Below, one piece after another: positions 27,658 to 37,032 of a DNA stretch of 64,000 nucleotides; within the stretch, counting starts at the first letter, position 1; each line of letters starts with the position of its first letter. The DNA comes from Dyadobacter bucti (GTDB lineage: Bacteria > Bacteroidota > Bacteroidia > Cytophagales > Spirosomataceae): the NCBI RefSeq assembly GCF_005869225.1, contig NZ_SWFP01000001.1:620001-684000 (forward strand), given 5' to 3'. A program made the translations under genes and the position numbers. Under the pieces are notes generated by a model. That model was not told the DNA's origin and ran no database searches. It saw only the letters and a program-made list of their open reading frames with translations.

Positions 27658-29421
27658 TTAAAATGCCGGGTCCTGGATTAGTACGCCTTTCTGGATGTCG
27701 ATCTGGCTCTGCGGGATCGGCCAGTGATCGTTAACTCCTTTTTTATACTGCGCACCTTTCATGAAAACCCTGAACTTGGAATCGTTTTCTACAAACTTCG
27801 TCAGTACTTCCGCGTCCTTTTCCCAGCGTACCAGATCAAAAAAGCGGTTTCCTTCCATGGCCGTTTCGAGGCGCAGCTCCATTTGCAGTGCTTCCCGGGC
27901 ATAAGCCTGGCTAGGGAATGTTTTGTATTCACCCAAAAGATAATTGGCTGCCGGTTTGGTATAATCTACGTCAATGGTGACGCTGGAAGGGAATGCATAA
28001 GTATTTACTTTCCCCATCACGAAATCATCCGAAGCCCGTTTTCGGACCTGATTAATCAGCTGCATGGCTTTGGGCAGGTCATTTTCTTCGATGGCACATT
28101 CAGCCCGCCATAGTAAAATATGTGCATAGCGGTACAAACGGTAGTTGATCGCCGTCGCCCGGGCAAAAGTGGTGTGTGACGCATCTTTCTGAGCAGCTTT
28201 GGTAAACATTTGCTTGATCGGAATATAAGGCCCGCCATTCACCTGGTCCCTCACCCACTCGTTGCCGGTGTTGATTCCCCAGTCCAGGTACGGTATGCCC
28301 CGGCGCCCAACCGTCCAGTCGAGGCGCGGATCGAGGAGGTGGGTGTCGGGCACGAAATTGTCTGCGGAATTGATTCCCATGTCATTTTTGAGGTTGGTAT
28401 CATTGTATTTCGGGCCTCCAATCCCCAGCAAAGGCAAACCGTCTTTGTCCACTTTGAAAGCATTCACCAGATCCTGCGAAGGCTGGTACATCCCGCAGCA
28501 GGTCGGTAAAAAACGGTTGTAAGGATTGGTTGTCCAGGAATCGGGGTTACCATTGAAGCCCTGGCTGGTACCATCATTGACGGCAGATTGTATCTCAAAA
28601 ACCGACTCTTTGTTATTCTCGGTCGAAGCCGTATAGTTGTCGCGAAAATTATCGACCAGCGCAAATCTCCCGCTTGCTATGATGGCGTCCAGTAAAATCT
28701 TGGCGGCTGGAAATTCCTTTTGAAACAAATGAACATGTGCCTTGGCAGCCATCACAGCCCATTTGGTGGCACGGCCCGGCTCCCCGGGAAAACTCTCGGG
28801 CAGGTTGTCAATGGCGAACTGCAGGTCCGTTTCCACTTCGTCCCAAACCGGGTGATCATTTTTTACCAATGCCGGATCGGCCACATCTTCGGTAATGTAG
28901 GGAATCTGGAAATGCATCTGCTGTAACCGGAAATGGAAAAACCCTCTCAGGAATCTGGCCTGGGCACTGAGCACATTGACATTGGCCTCACTCATGTTCA
29001 CTTTGGCCTTAGCCAGCGCTTTCAGCACATCATTGGCGCGGGAAACGCCGTCGTACATTACATACCATTTCTGCTCGATCAGCTGATTGGTAGGCAGCGC
29101 TTCATATCTTTCCACCTCCCCGCCCGTGGCAAAATCGCCGAGGGTGGTGCCTTTATAGGCATCGTCAGAAGCACAATCCCAGACCCAGTTCCGGATGGAA
29201 GCAGGGTATGCATAGGATGGAAACCCGTTGGAACTTCCGGCCCCGTCGAGTAAAGAATATGCTCCGATCAGCAGGTTATCGACACCTTTTGGCGTATTCA
29301 GCAGATCGGCCACCACTACCCCTTTGGGTTCTTTGGTGAGAAAATCGTCACTGCACGAGAGCAGGCTGATGACGAGCGCAGAGAAGATACTTTTTATATA
29401 TAATCGATTGATGCGTTTCAT
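27658..29421 (-). CDS. susD: SusD-family nutrient-binding lipoprotein (BNR locus)
   Basis: This 587-aa SusD/RagB-type lipoprotein has a lipobox ending ISLLSC and the segment DDFLTKEPKGVV. The C-terminus shows LRLETAMEGNRFFDLVRWEKD and HWPIPQSQIDIQKG. I chose the ATG at 29421, 10 bp after the SusC stop; a further ATG at 29442 would overlap SusC. It partners the SusC upstream. Its bound glycan is unknown but is presumably the substrate of the three BNR proteins. Confidence 0.92.
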   Translation of the reverse strand: MKRINRLYIKSIFSALVISLLSCSDDFLTKEPKGVVVADLLNTPKGVDNLLIGAYSLLDGAGSSNGFPSYAYPASIRNWVWDCASDDAYKGTTLGDFATGGEVERYEALPTNQLIEQKWYVMYDGVSRANDVLKALAKAKVNMSEANVNVLSAQARFLRGFFHFRLQQMHFQIPYITEDVADPALVKNDHPVWDEVETDLQFAIDNLPESFPGEPGRATKWAVMAAKAHVHLFQKEFPAAKILLDAIIASGRFALVDNFRDNYTASTENNKESVFEIQSAVNDGTSQGFNGNPDSWTTNPYNRFLPTCCGMYQPSQDLVNAFKVDKDGLPLLGIGGPKYNDTNLKNDMGINSADNFVPDTHLLDPRLDWTVGRRGIPYLDWGINTGNEWVRDQVNGGPYIPIKQMFTKAAQKDASHTTFARATAINYRLYRYAHILLWRAECAIEENDLPKAMQLINQVRKRASDDFVMGKVNTYAFPSSVTIDVDYTKPAANYLLGEYKTFPSQAYAREALQMELRLETAMEGNRFFDLVRWEKDAEVLTKFVENDSKFRVFMKGAQYKKGVNDHWPIPQSQIDIQKGVLIQDPAF

Positions 29422-29431
29422 GATGTTGATT

Positions 29432-32400
29432 TTATAATTCAATATTGATTCCGACTAAAAACCTTTTAGGGGTTGGCCACACTGCTATGTCTACACCGTA
29501 ACCGTTGTCCCCTGTCTGTATCTGCGGATCCAGTCCGGTGTATTTGGTTAGGGTGAACAAATTCGTCGCCATCGCGTAAACCCGGAGTTTTTTGGCAAAG
29601 ATCTTTTTGGCGATCCCGTCGGGCAGGTTATAACCCAGTTGCAGCGACTGCAGTCTCAAAAACGAGCCGTCTTCGACATAGTAGGACGATGGCTGCTGGC
29701 TTACCGCGTCGTTGATTTCCGCGATCGGCATTTTAGCGTCTGCATTGTCTTGCAGGTAAGGGCTTCCCCAGGATTCATACAGCCTTCTTTTGCCGCGGTT
29801 TCTCTGGAAAAGGTTAAAATCAAGCGAACGGCGGTTGAGGTTCAGGATATCATTGCCGACGCTGGCATAAAATACAGCCGTGAAATCAAACTGTTTATAC
29901 TGTACATTTCCGTTCAGACCGGCGGTAAAATCCGGGTGCGGGTTACCAACATAAGTACGGTCTCTGGTATCGATCACATTATCCCCGTTCACGTCCCTGA
30001 ACTTGAAATGTCCGGGCGCATTATATGCCGAACCAAACGCAACCGGGTAATTGGTGGCTTCTTCCTGTGTCTGGAAAATCCCGTCTACCTGATAACCGTA
30101 GAACTGAGGGAAAGAAGTACCTTTTTCGGCCCTGGTATACACTTGTTCGCGAATCGCGCCTCCCTGGATCGCTTCCAGGTCATTGCCCGACAGCCTTACG
30201 ATCTTGTTGCGGTAATGCGAAATGTTCGCAGTGACATTGTACTTCAGATCCTGCCCGAGCGCGGTACCATGCGTTCCGATCTGCAGGTCTATTCCCCTGT
30301 TCTGCATATCGCCTATGTTCACCGACGGATTGGTCGCTATTCCATATACGTAAGGAACGCTCAAGGGGTAGAGCATGTCATTGGTATTACGCTGCCAGAT
30401 GTCTACGGTGATATCCAGTTTTTTGAAAAAAGTAGCATCCACCCCGAAATTGGTCGTTGTGGTGGTTTCCCATCTCGCATTCGGATTTCCGAAAGTACCT
30501 GATTCGAAACCGGTCGCAAGGGCTGTATTGGAGCCTGTGATCGGATAATACGAGGTAATAGGCGATGTTTTAAAGGTTGTAAAACCATTGTAATTCCCGA
30601 TCTGGTCATTACCCGATTTCCCCCAGCTCGCACGTACTTTCAGGAAGTCGAGCCAGGTAGCGGACGATTTCAAAAACGCTTCTTCGGATAGTATCCATCC
30701 TGCCGAAAACGCGGGGAAATTACCGTAACGGCTGTTTTTACCGAATCTCGACGAACCGTCCCGGCGTATGGTCGCATCAATCAGGTATTTGTTGGCAAAT
30801 TCATAATTGATCCTCCCAAACAGCGAAAAAGTAGACCAGTCGCTGGCATTGCCCGAATTCTGAATGTTGCCCTCGCCTGCATCCAGCACCCAGTAATCTT
30901 CGGTCGTGGCGAAAAACTGGTTCCGGGACGCGCTGATGTTCTGTGAAGTACTGTTGATAGCCTCCGTACCCAGCAGCACGCCGATATTGTGTTTGCCTCC
31001 CAATGTGGTATTGTAATTGACGGTGTTGGTCCAGTTCCATTGACGGCCTTCGCTGTAACCCTCGCTCAGCTCGGGGTATGGCCGGGCCACGTAACTTTCA
31101 GGATTGGGCTCGTTGGGTGATTTGCTATGAAAATTGCTGAAATTGAGCCCAAACAAGGATTTAACGGAGAGGTTTTTCAGGATATTAACTTTGGCATAGG
31201 CATTTCCGGATATACCGAGGTTTTTTCCTGTAAAGTCTTCCTTGCGGTACAATTCGGCGATCGGGTTGTTATTGGTCTGAATCCCGGTCATCCGCGAAGT
31301 CGGCGCCCAGTTTCCCCGGATATCGCGGACAGGCATGATCGCGGTCAGTTCGAGAAGCTGTCCGAACGGAGAATCCTCGCCGCTCGCTTCCTGGTTCCCG
31401 TGGTCGTTGGTATAGCTGAAACCCAGGTTTTCTCCCACTTCCAGCCATTTGTTAACCTGCGTGGTGATATTGGACCTCAGCGTGTAACGTTCGTAGCCGG
31501 TCTTGATAATGATCCCGTCCTCTTTCAGCATGCCCGCGCTGAAACCGTAAGTCGTGTTTTCCGAACCTCCTGTAATAGCCAGCGAGTATTCTTTGGTCAT
31601 GCCTTTTCGGTACATTTCTTTGTACCAGTCGGTGCCCTGCGGATTAGCCTCGGTGATCGGGAAAGTGTTGATATCGTATTTTGAAAGATCTGCTTCATCG
31701 GCTCCGGTCGGGATCAGGTATTTGGGAACCCGGGGCGTGGCACCACTTCCATAGATCGGATGCGTGGGCGTTATACCCGAATTTTTTGATTGCAGCCACA
31801 GCATTTCGCCGTATTCATCCACACTGAGCATATCGTGGCGGCGCGTATTTTTGGTAGTTCCCACGCGCACATTCAGGCTGATGCGCGGCGCCTGGCCTTT
31901 TTTACCCTGAATGGTCGTTACCAGAATTACCCCGTTGGCGCCCCTGGCGCCATAGATCGCCGTGGCCGAAGCATCTTTCAGGACGGTCAGTGTCTGGATA
32001 TCGTTCGGACTGATCTCGTTGATGCCTCCATAACGCGGCACGCCATCAACGACCCACAAAGGATTGTTGTTATTGATCGTACCCAGTCCTCGGATCCGGA
32101 TCGTAGCGTCGCCTCCCGGGGTATTGGCCGTGGTGACAGTAACCCCCGGAACGCTTCCCTGCAATGCCTGGGTCAGGTTCCCGACTGCATTGGACTGCAA
32201 TGTTTTAGGCTCAACAGTGGCTATACTTCCCGTCAAAGTCACCTTTTTCTGAGTGCCATAACCTACCACCACCACATCGTCCAGTGTTTTGCTGTCTACT
32301 TTCAGCACCACATCAATGGTACTTGACGCACCAACATTGATTTCCTGTTTTTCAAATCCCACAGAACTGAAAACAAGCACTGCATTTGCGTCCGCCACAG

Positions 32401-32641
32401 CAATCGCATATTTACCGTCGGCACCGGTGGTAGTTCCGTTGGCAGTGCCTTTTACGAGTACGTTTACACATGGCAGCTCTTCGCCGGTTTCCGAAGTTAC
32501 CCTGCCGCTGACCTCCTGAACGGATTGCCGCAGCCAAAGTTTTGCGGATTTGGTGTTGACATTTTCTGCGAATATCTGGTGGCTTATCCCCATGACCGGG
32601 AACAGGCAGCACCATAATAATCTTGCTGTAAATTTTGTCAT
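29432..32641 (-). CDS. susC: SusC-family TonB-dependent transporter (BNR locus)
   Basis: This 1069-aa outer-membrane transporter has a signal peptide to about IFAEN, a carboxypeptidase-regulatory-like domain beginning VSGRVTSETGEELP, a plug with VVVGYGTQKKVTLTGS and a barrel ending RFLVGINIEL. I chose the ATG at 32641; the frame extends upstream only through an implausible leader. No STN domain is present, which agrees with control by the divergent LacI gene rather than by an ECF sigma factor. It heads the long operon running to the MFS gene at 19562. Confidence 0.93.
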   Translation of the reverse strand: MTKFTARLLWCCLFPVMGISHQIFAENVNTKSAKLWLRQSVQEVSGRVTSETGEELPCVNVLVKGTANGTTTGADGKYAIAVADANAVLVFSSVGFEKQEINVGASSTIDVVLKVDSKTLDDVVVVGYGTQKKVTLTGSIATVEPKTLQSNAVGNLTQALQGSVPGVTVTTANTPGGDATIRIRGLGTINNNNPLWVVDGVPRYGGINEISPNDIQTLTVLKDASATAIYGARGANGVILVTTIQGKKGQAPRISLNVRVGTTKNTRRHDMLSVDEYGEMLWLQSKNSGITPTHPIYGSGATPRVPKYLIPTGADEADLSKYDINTFPITEANPQGTDWYKEMYRKGMTKEYSLAITGGSENTTYGFSAGMLKEDGIIIKTGYERYTLRSNITTQVNKWLEVGENLGFSYTNDHGNQEASGEDSPFGQLLELTAIMPVRDIRGNWAPTSRMTGIQTNNNPIAELYRKEDFTGKNLGISGNAYAKVNILKNLSVKSLFGLNFSNFHSKSPNEPNPESYVARPYPELSEGYSEGRQWNWTNTVNYNTTLGGKHNIGVLLGTEAINSTSQNISASRNQFFATTEDYWVLDAGEGNIQNSGNASDWSTFSLFGRINYEFANKYLIDATIRRDGSSRFGKNSRYGNFPAFSAGWILSEEAFLKSSATWLDFLKVRASWGKSGNDQIGNYNGFTTFKTSPITSYYPITGSNTALATGFESGTFGNPNARWETTTTTNFGVDATFFKKLDITVDIWQRNTNDMLYPLSVPYVYGIATNPSVNIGDMQNRGIDLQIGTHGTALGQDLKYNVTANISHYRNKIVRLSGNDLEAIQGGAIREQVYTRAEKGTSFPQFYGYQVDGIFQTQEEATNYPVAFGSAYNAPGHFKFRDVNGDNVIDTRDRTYVGNPHPDFTAGLNGNVQYKQFDFTAVFYASVGNDILNLNRRSLDFNLFQRNRGKRRLYESWGSPYLQDNADAKMPIAEINDAVSQQPSSYYVEDGSFLRLQSLQLGYNLPDGIAKKIFAKKLRVYAMATNLFTLTKYTGLDPQIQTGDNGYGVDIAVWPTPKRFLVGINIEL

Positions 32642-32817
32642 ATACTGAACATTAAGGTTTAGATAATTTGATAAATTATGGGTTACATCCGAAGCGGAAA
32701 AGACCTTTTCAGAGCGCACGGATTTCCGTTCAGACGCTTTCCCGGGATAGAATTATTCCTAAATATAAATGAACAATTCCCTTAAATTTTGCTTAAAAAC
32801 GCTTTTCAAGCCCAATT

Positions 32818-32850
32818 CCGGCAAAAAAACGTTACCGGAAACGTTGCCGG
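32818..32850. promoter_or_regulatory. Candidate LacI-family operator between SusC and the LacI gene
   Basis: CCGGCAA (32818-32824) and TTGCCGG (32844-32850) are inverted arms. Between and within them the self-palindromic AACGTT occurs twice (32828-32833 and 32840-32845), 12 bp apart, around ACCGG. GC-centred A/T-flanked palindromes of this kind are typical LacI/GalR sites. A second stem, ATTACTT/AAGTAAT, lies at 32869-32889. Together they occupy the 388-bp divergent region. Confidence 0.55.
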
Positions 32851-33029
32851 AAAATTGAAAATTTTCATATTACTTCTTGAAAAAGTAATCCTGAGGAAAA
32901 ATAACAAGGCCGCGATGTTACGAACAGAAAAATATAAAGGTTACCTTAAAGGAGTTGACACCGGCGTCTCCCGATTGACATGCCGCGTAGCTATATTTAC
33001 AGCCAAATACCTTTCCGATTCAGTACGCT

Positions 33030-34082
33030 ATGAGAAGTAAACAAACCACGATATGGGACATTGCAGTCAAATTGAATATATCCATTTCAACGGTTTCCAG
33101 AGCGCTCAGAAATGCGGGCGATATCAATCCCGAAACAAAAAAAGCGGTGCTTAAACTCGCGGACGAGCTGGATTACCAGCCCAATTCCATCGCCGCCAGT
33201 CTGAGGAACAGCAAGACGAACATCATCGGGATCATTGTTCCCGAATTCATACACTCCTATTTTCCGAGAGTGATCCTGGGCGTGCAGGAAGAGGCCTACA
33301 AATCGGGTTACAAGCTGATGATCAGCCAGTCGGGAGAGTCACTTGAAATTGAGAAGGAAAACATTCACGCCATGATTTCCAGCCGGGTCGACGGCCTGAT
33401 CATGGCGTTGTCGAGAGAAACTGACGAGTACGACCACATCCGGTCGGTACAAAAAAGAGGGATACCGGTGGTTTTTTTCAACCGTTTTGCAGACGAACTA
33501 CAAGGTTCAAAAGTACTTGTCGATGACTACAAAGGAGCATTTGAGGCTGTTGATTATCTGATCAAAACCGGCTGCCGGCGAATAGCGCACCTGGCCGGCC
33601 CGGAAAAACTCACCATGAGCGGCAACCGGATCAATGGCTACATCGACGCGCTGAAACTGCACGGTATACCGGTTCTCGAAGAGCTGATCATTCCCTGTGA
33701 TTTCATGGAGGGAAAAGCACGGCAGGCTACCCAGCATCTGCTGAATATGCCTGACCGTCCCGATGCCATTTTTGTGGTCAACGACCCTACCGCTATCGAA
33801 GCGCTGATCTGTTTGAAAGAGAATAATGTGAAAATCCCGGAGGAAATTTCGCTGGTTTGTTTTTCAAATGCGCCCCACAGCACCTTTGTGGACCCGCCCC
33901 TGACGGCGGTTGTCCAGCCGCTTTTTGAGATCGGGAAAACGGCGGCCCGCCTGCTGATCGAACAGATCACCGAGGGCAAAGCCTTTGTTCCCTCAATCAA
34001 AAAGCTGGAAACTGAAATGGTGATCCGGAAATCTACCCGGCTGGTCAGCCCGGCCGGTCAGTTTCCCAGTTCGCTGAGGTAG
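33030..34082 (+). CDS. LacI-family transcriptional regulator
   Basis: This 350-aa protein has the LacI HTH at residues 8-28 (TIWDIAVKLNISISTVSRAL) with the hinge helix region YQPNSIAASLR, then a periplasmic-binding-protein-like sensor domain (about 62-340) with GIIVPEFIHSYFPRVI. It is divergent from the SusC/SusD/BNR operon, so control of that operon by a sugar or sugar-acid effector is likely. Its last 25 bp overlap the convergent cytochrome gene. Confidence 0.92.
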   Translation: MRSKQTTIWDIAVKLNISISTVSRALRNAGDINPETKKAVLKLADELDYQPNSIAASLRNSKTNIIGIIVPEFIHSYFPRVILGVQEEAYKSGYKLMISQSGESLEIEKENIHAMISSRVDGLIMALSRETDEYDHIRSVQKRGIPVVFFNRFADELQGSKVLVDDYKGAFEAVDYLIKTGCRRIAHLAGPEKLTMSGNRINGYIDALKLHGIPVLEELIIPCDFMEGKARQATQHLLNMPDRPDAIFVVNDPTAIEALICLKENNVKIPEEISLVCFSNAPHSTFVDPPLTAVVQPLFEIGKTAARLLIEQITEGKAFVPSIKKLETEMVIRKSTRLVSPAGQFPSSLR

Positions 34083-37018
34083 CGGAGCAGATCGCGGAGT
34101 TCTTCTTCCGAATAATTGTCCATCAGCCCCGACGGCATGAGCGAGCCGGTTTCCGTTTTACTGGCAATGATCTTTTTGCTCACAACCTTCGGTTTTTTGG
34201 ATTCGGTGGTTTCAATCTGTATTTCCTCCGCATTTTCAAAAATCTTGATACCCTGGATCAGTTCACCGGTTTTGGTTTCTACGGCCACACGGTTATAGCC
34301 CTCCTTCACATTCTGGTTGGGCCAGAGCACTTCTGAAATGATCTCCCGAGCCGACAGACCTTTGCCGATAGCCGACAGATTGGGACCGATATTCCCTCCT
34401 TTTCCATTGATCGTATGGCAGGATGCGCAGCTGGGATTTGCTGCATAAATCGCCTGCCCTTTTCTCGCATCGCCGGCCTCTTTCACTTGTTTTGAAAGCT
34501 TGTCCACATACTGCTGATCGTAAGTTCTGGTCACGAGGTTTTTCACGCCGGCCTGCTTGTTAAGCAACGTTTTCAGCTGGGGTGCATTGATACCTTTCAC
34601 CGCCAGTACTTCCAGCATCAGACCTGCTTTTTCCTTGGACAGGCTTTTGGCTGTTAATGCTGTGGTCAGCGAGGTAATCCCACCTTTGCGTTCCAGAACC
34701 GGGGATATGATCTCTTTAAATTCCGTAACAGAACTGCCGGAAAGGCCGATTTCGTTGAGGGTAGCATGGGTAGCGAGGCCGATATCCAGCGCACTCAGGC
34801 TTTGCAATGCCGCCAGCCGGATCTGCCGTGGCGTCTGCGGGTCTTTGACGAGTTTTTGTAAAGTCGGCAAAGCAGCACGTCCGTTCAGCTGTGCCAATGT
34901 CTGCAAAGCTTCTGCACGGAGCGACGCATCATTTTGTCCGTTCACAACCAGATTCTGTACCGCCGGTGCAAGCGGTTTCAGCTTCCACGCCCTGATCAGC
35001 CGCACTGCCGATTTGGCAACCTCTTTGTTATCCGGTTTTTTAAGAATACTTCTCAATTTATTCAATGAAACCTGCGTGACAGGCCGGGGTTCGGTTTTGG
35101 CAAGATGATCGAGCAAAACCGCATCATCAACCACGTTTTCCGGAGACAGCACAAATTCAATATCCGAAGTACCCCCCGTTTTTGCCAGACTGATCAGCAG
35201 GCTTCGTTTTACTTCTTTTGGCAGGTTGCCGGAAACCAGTTTACGATACATACCGGCGGTATACCATGACGGAGGAATGACACTGACTATATAGGCCAGA
35301 TGCGCAGGATCTTTGAATACGAGCATATTTTTCTTTAAAGCCGGCTCCCAATCCTGCTGCAATGCATACACCGTTTTTTCCAATGCATAACGGATAAATT
35401 TGTCCGTCGGGAAATTGAGTACCTGCGTAGCAACCGCCATGGCTTCTGGCCGGTGCACATCGCTGACCGCCACGAGTGCCTCCAAACGAACTCTTGCCAC
35501 GGGATCATTGACCAGCGGTTCGAGGATGCCCAGCGGGTTTTTCAGGCGGTCGGCCCAGCGTCCGGCCACGTGCGCGGCGTAACCTCTGGCGCCAGGCTCT
35601 TTGCCTTTTGCCAGTATTTGTAACAAGTCCTCGTTCACGATCTCGTGACTTTCATACACATGGATCGCTTCGAGACTATGATGTTCAAAATCACTGTCCG
35701 ACGGGCTTAATTTTGCGACCCAGTCGGCCAGCGGCTGGCGTATTTCCTCAAAATCACGCTCCGCCAGGAGCCTTCGTACCTGGTACCTCGTCCAGTGTTC
35801 TTTTGATTTGAGGTGATCGAGTAATGTCGGAACGGATTGTCCGGCGAGTACCGGAGGCGTAAGCAGCGGCTGGCCTGTGGCAGTGATCCGCCAGATCCTG
35901 CCGTGGGTTTTATCGCGGTCGGGATGCCGCATGGAGGCCTGGTAATGTCCGATGATCGGGTTATACCAATCGAGCACATACATCGCCCCGTCCGGCCCGA
36001 TCTTGATATCGATCGGGCGGAAGCTCCGGCTCGAAGAGGTCAGGATCGGGTCCAGCAATGTCGCCTTGTAGCCGGAAGAATCCTCCGCCACGCGCATACG
36101 CTCTACTTTATTGTTATAATAACCGGCGATCACAAAATCGCCCCACAAGTCTTTGGGTAAATGTTTGGTACGGATAATCTCAATGATCGAACCTTTGATC
36201 ACCAGCTTACCTATCGGCGGAAGCAATGCGCGGTGGGTGGTATTGACCATTCCCGGAACGGTATAGAACAGTTCGGGATCGTTGGCTTTGTGGAACATTT
36301 CGCCCCACTCACCAAAATTCATCCCCCAGGGATTTACGCTGGCAGTAGACCCGTCCAGGAATCCGTCGAGCCTGTTTTGCAGCGGGCGGTACCTCCATAT
36401 CGAAGCACGATCTGCTTTTTTGATACCCCACGCGGTTTCTATCCGGCTGTAAATGCTATGCCCTTGTGAAAAGAAAAGCTCGCCTCCGGGGCTCCACAAA
36501 AAGGAGTTGATCGTCTGGTGGGAATCGTGCGTTCCAAAACCTGAAAGCAGTACCTTGCGGCTGTCTGCTTTCCCGTCATTGTCGGTGTCTTTGAGGAACA
36601 CCAGTTCCGTCTGCTCGCCCAGGTAAACGCCTCCGTGCCCGAGCTCAAACCCCAGCGGAATGTTCAGCCCTTCTGCAAAAACTGAAGAATGATCTGCTTT
36701 ACCGTCCCCGTCCTTGTCTTCCAGGATCATCAGCTTGTCATTGGGATTTGAACCGGGCAGCGGTTGCGGGTAAGAAGGGATCGTCAGCACCCACAAGCGG
36801 CCTTTTTCGTCCCAGCGCATCGCACAGGGATCGGCAATACCCAATGTTTCGGAAGCGAACAATTCAATTTTGTAGCCATCGGCAATCTTGAAAGAAGCCA
36901 TTTCCGCCTCTACCGAGTTGTCGGTCTCGGCGGGGGCAACGGACATCAGATTGACCTGGGCAAAACTTGTGAATGAAAGTAAAAAGGCAAACGCTATGAG
37001 GAATGATAGTCTTCGCAT
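34058..37018 (-). CDS. PVC-type protein: beta-propeller, HEAT repeats and C-terminal cytochrome c
   Basis: This 986-aa exported protein has a signal peptide ending FAQ (residue 21). Domains in order are a membrane-bound-dehydrogenase-type propeller (about 35-380, with KLMILEDKDGDGKAD), HEAT-like repeats (about 390-830) and a c-type cytochrome with CASCH (864-868) and probable axial Met961. The architecture is known from Planctomycetes/Verrucomicrobia and Bacteroidota as putative sugar or alcohol oxidation proteins passing electrons to the chain. It starts 14 bp after the DUF1080-SGNH gene and is the last gene of the sigma/FecR-linked locus. Confidence 0.85.
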   Translation of the reverse strand: MRRLSFLIAFAFLLSFTSFAQVNLMSVAPAETDNSVEAEMASFKIADGYKIELFASETLGIADPCAMRWDEKGRLWVLTIPSYPQPLPGSNPNDKLMILEDKDGDGKADHSSVFAEGLNIPLGFELGHGGVYLGEQTELVFLKDTDNDGKADSRKVLLSGFGTHDSHQTINSFLWSPGGELFFSQGHSIYSRIETAWGIKKADRASIWRYRPLQNRLDGFLDGSTASVNPWGMNFGEWGEMFHKANDPELFYTVPGMVNTTHRALLPPIGKLVIKGSIIEIIRTKHLPKDLWGDFVIAGYYNNKVERMRVAEDSSGYKATLLDPILTSSSRSFRPIDIKIGPDGAMYVLDWYNPIIGHYQASMRHPDRDKTHGRIWRITATGQPLLTPPVLAGQSVPTLLDHLKSKEHWTRYQVRRLLAERDFEEIRQPLADWVAKLSPSDSDFEHHSLEAIHVYESHEIVNEDLLQILAKGKEPGARGYAAHVAGRWADRLKNPLGILEPLVNDPVARVRLEALVAVSDVHRPEAMAVATQVLNFPTDKFIRYALEKTVYALQQDWEPALKKNMLVFKDPAHLAYIVSVIPPSWYTAGMYRKLVSGNLPKEVKRSLLISLAKTGGTSDIEFVLSPENVVDDAVLLDHLAKTEPRPVTQVSLNKLRSILKKPDNKEVAKSAVRLIRAWKLKPLAPAVQNLVVNGQNDASLRAEALQTLAQLNGRAALPTLQKLVKDPQTPRQIRLAALQSLSALDIGLATHATLNEIGLSGSSVTEFKEIISPVLERKGGITSLTTALTAKSLSKEKAGLMLEVLAVKGINAPQLKTLLNKQAGVKNLVTRTYDQQYVDKLSKQVKEAGDARKGQAIYAANPSCASCHTINGKGGNIGPNLSAIGKGLSAREIISEVLWPNQNVKEGYNRVAVETKTGELIQGIKIFENAEEIQIETTESKKPKVVSKKIIASKTETGSLMPSGLMDNYSEEELRDLLRYLSELGN

Positions 37019-37032
37019 GAAAAATGGATTTA

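Noticed and set aside
32981..33000. TATATTTA-type -7 box before the LacI gene
   Set aside because: No TTTG-like -33 element lies at the needed 19-21 bp spacing.
19562..34082. Sialic-acid catabolism locus
   Set aside because: The BNR proteins suggested sialidases, but there is no neuraminate lyase, epimerase or sialic-acid transporter gene in the window.
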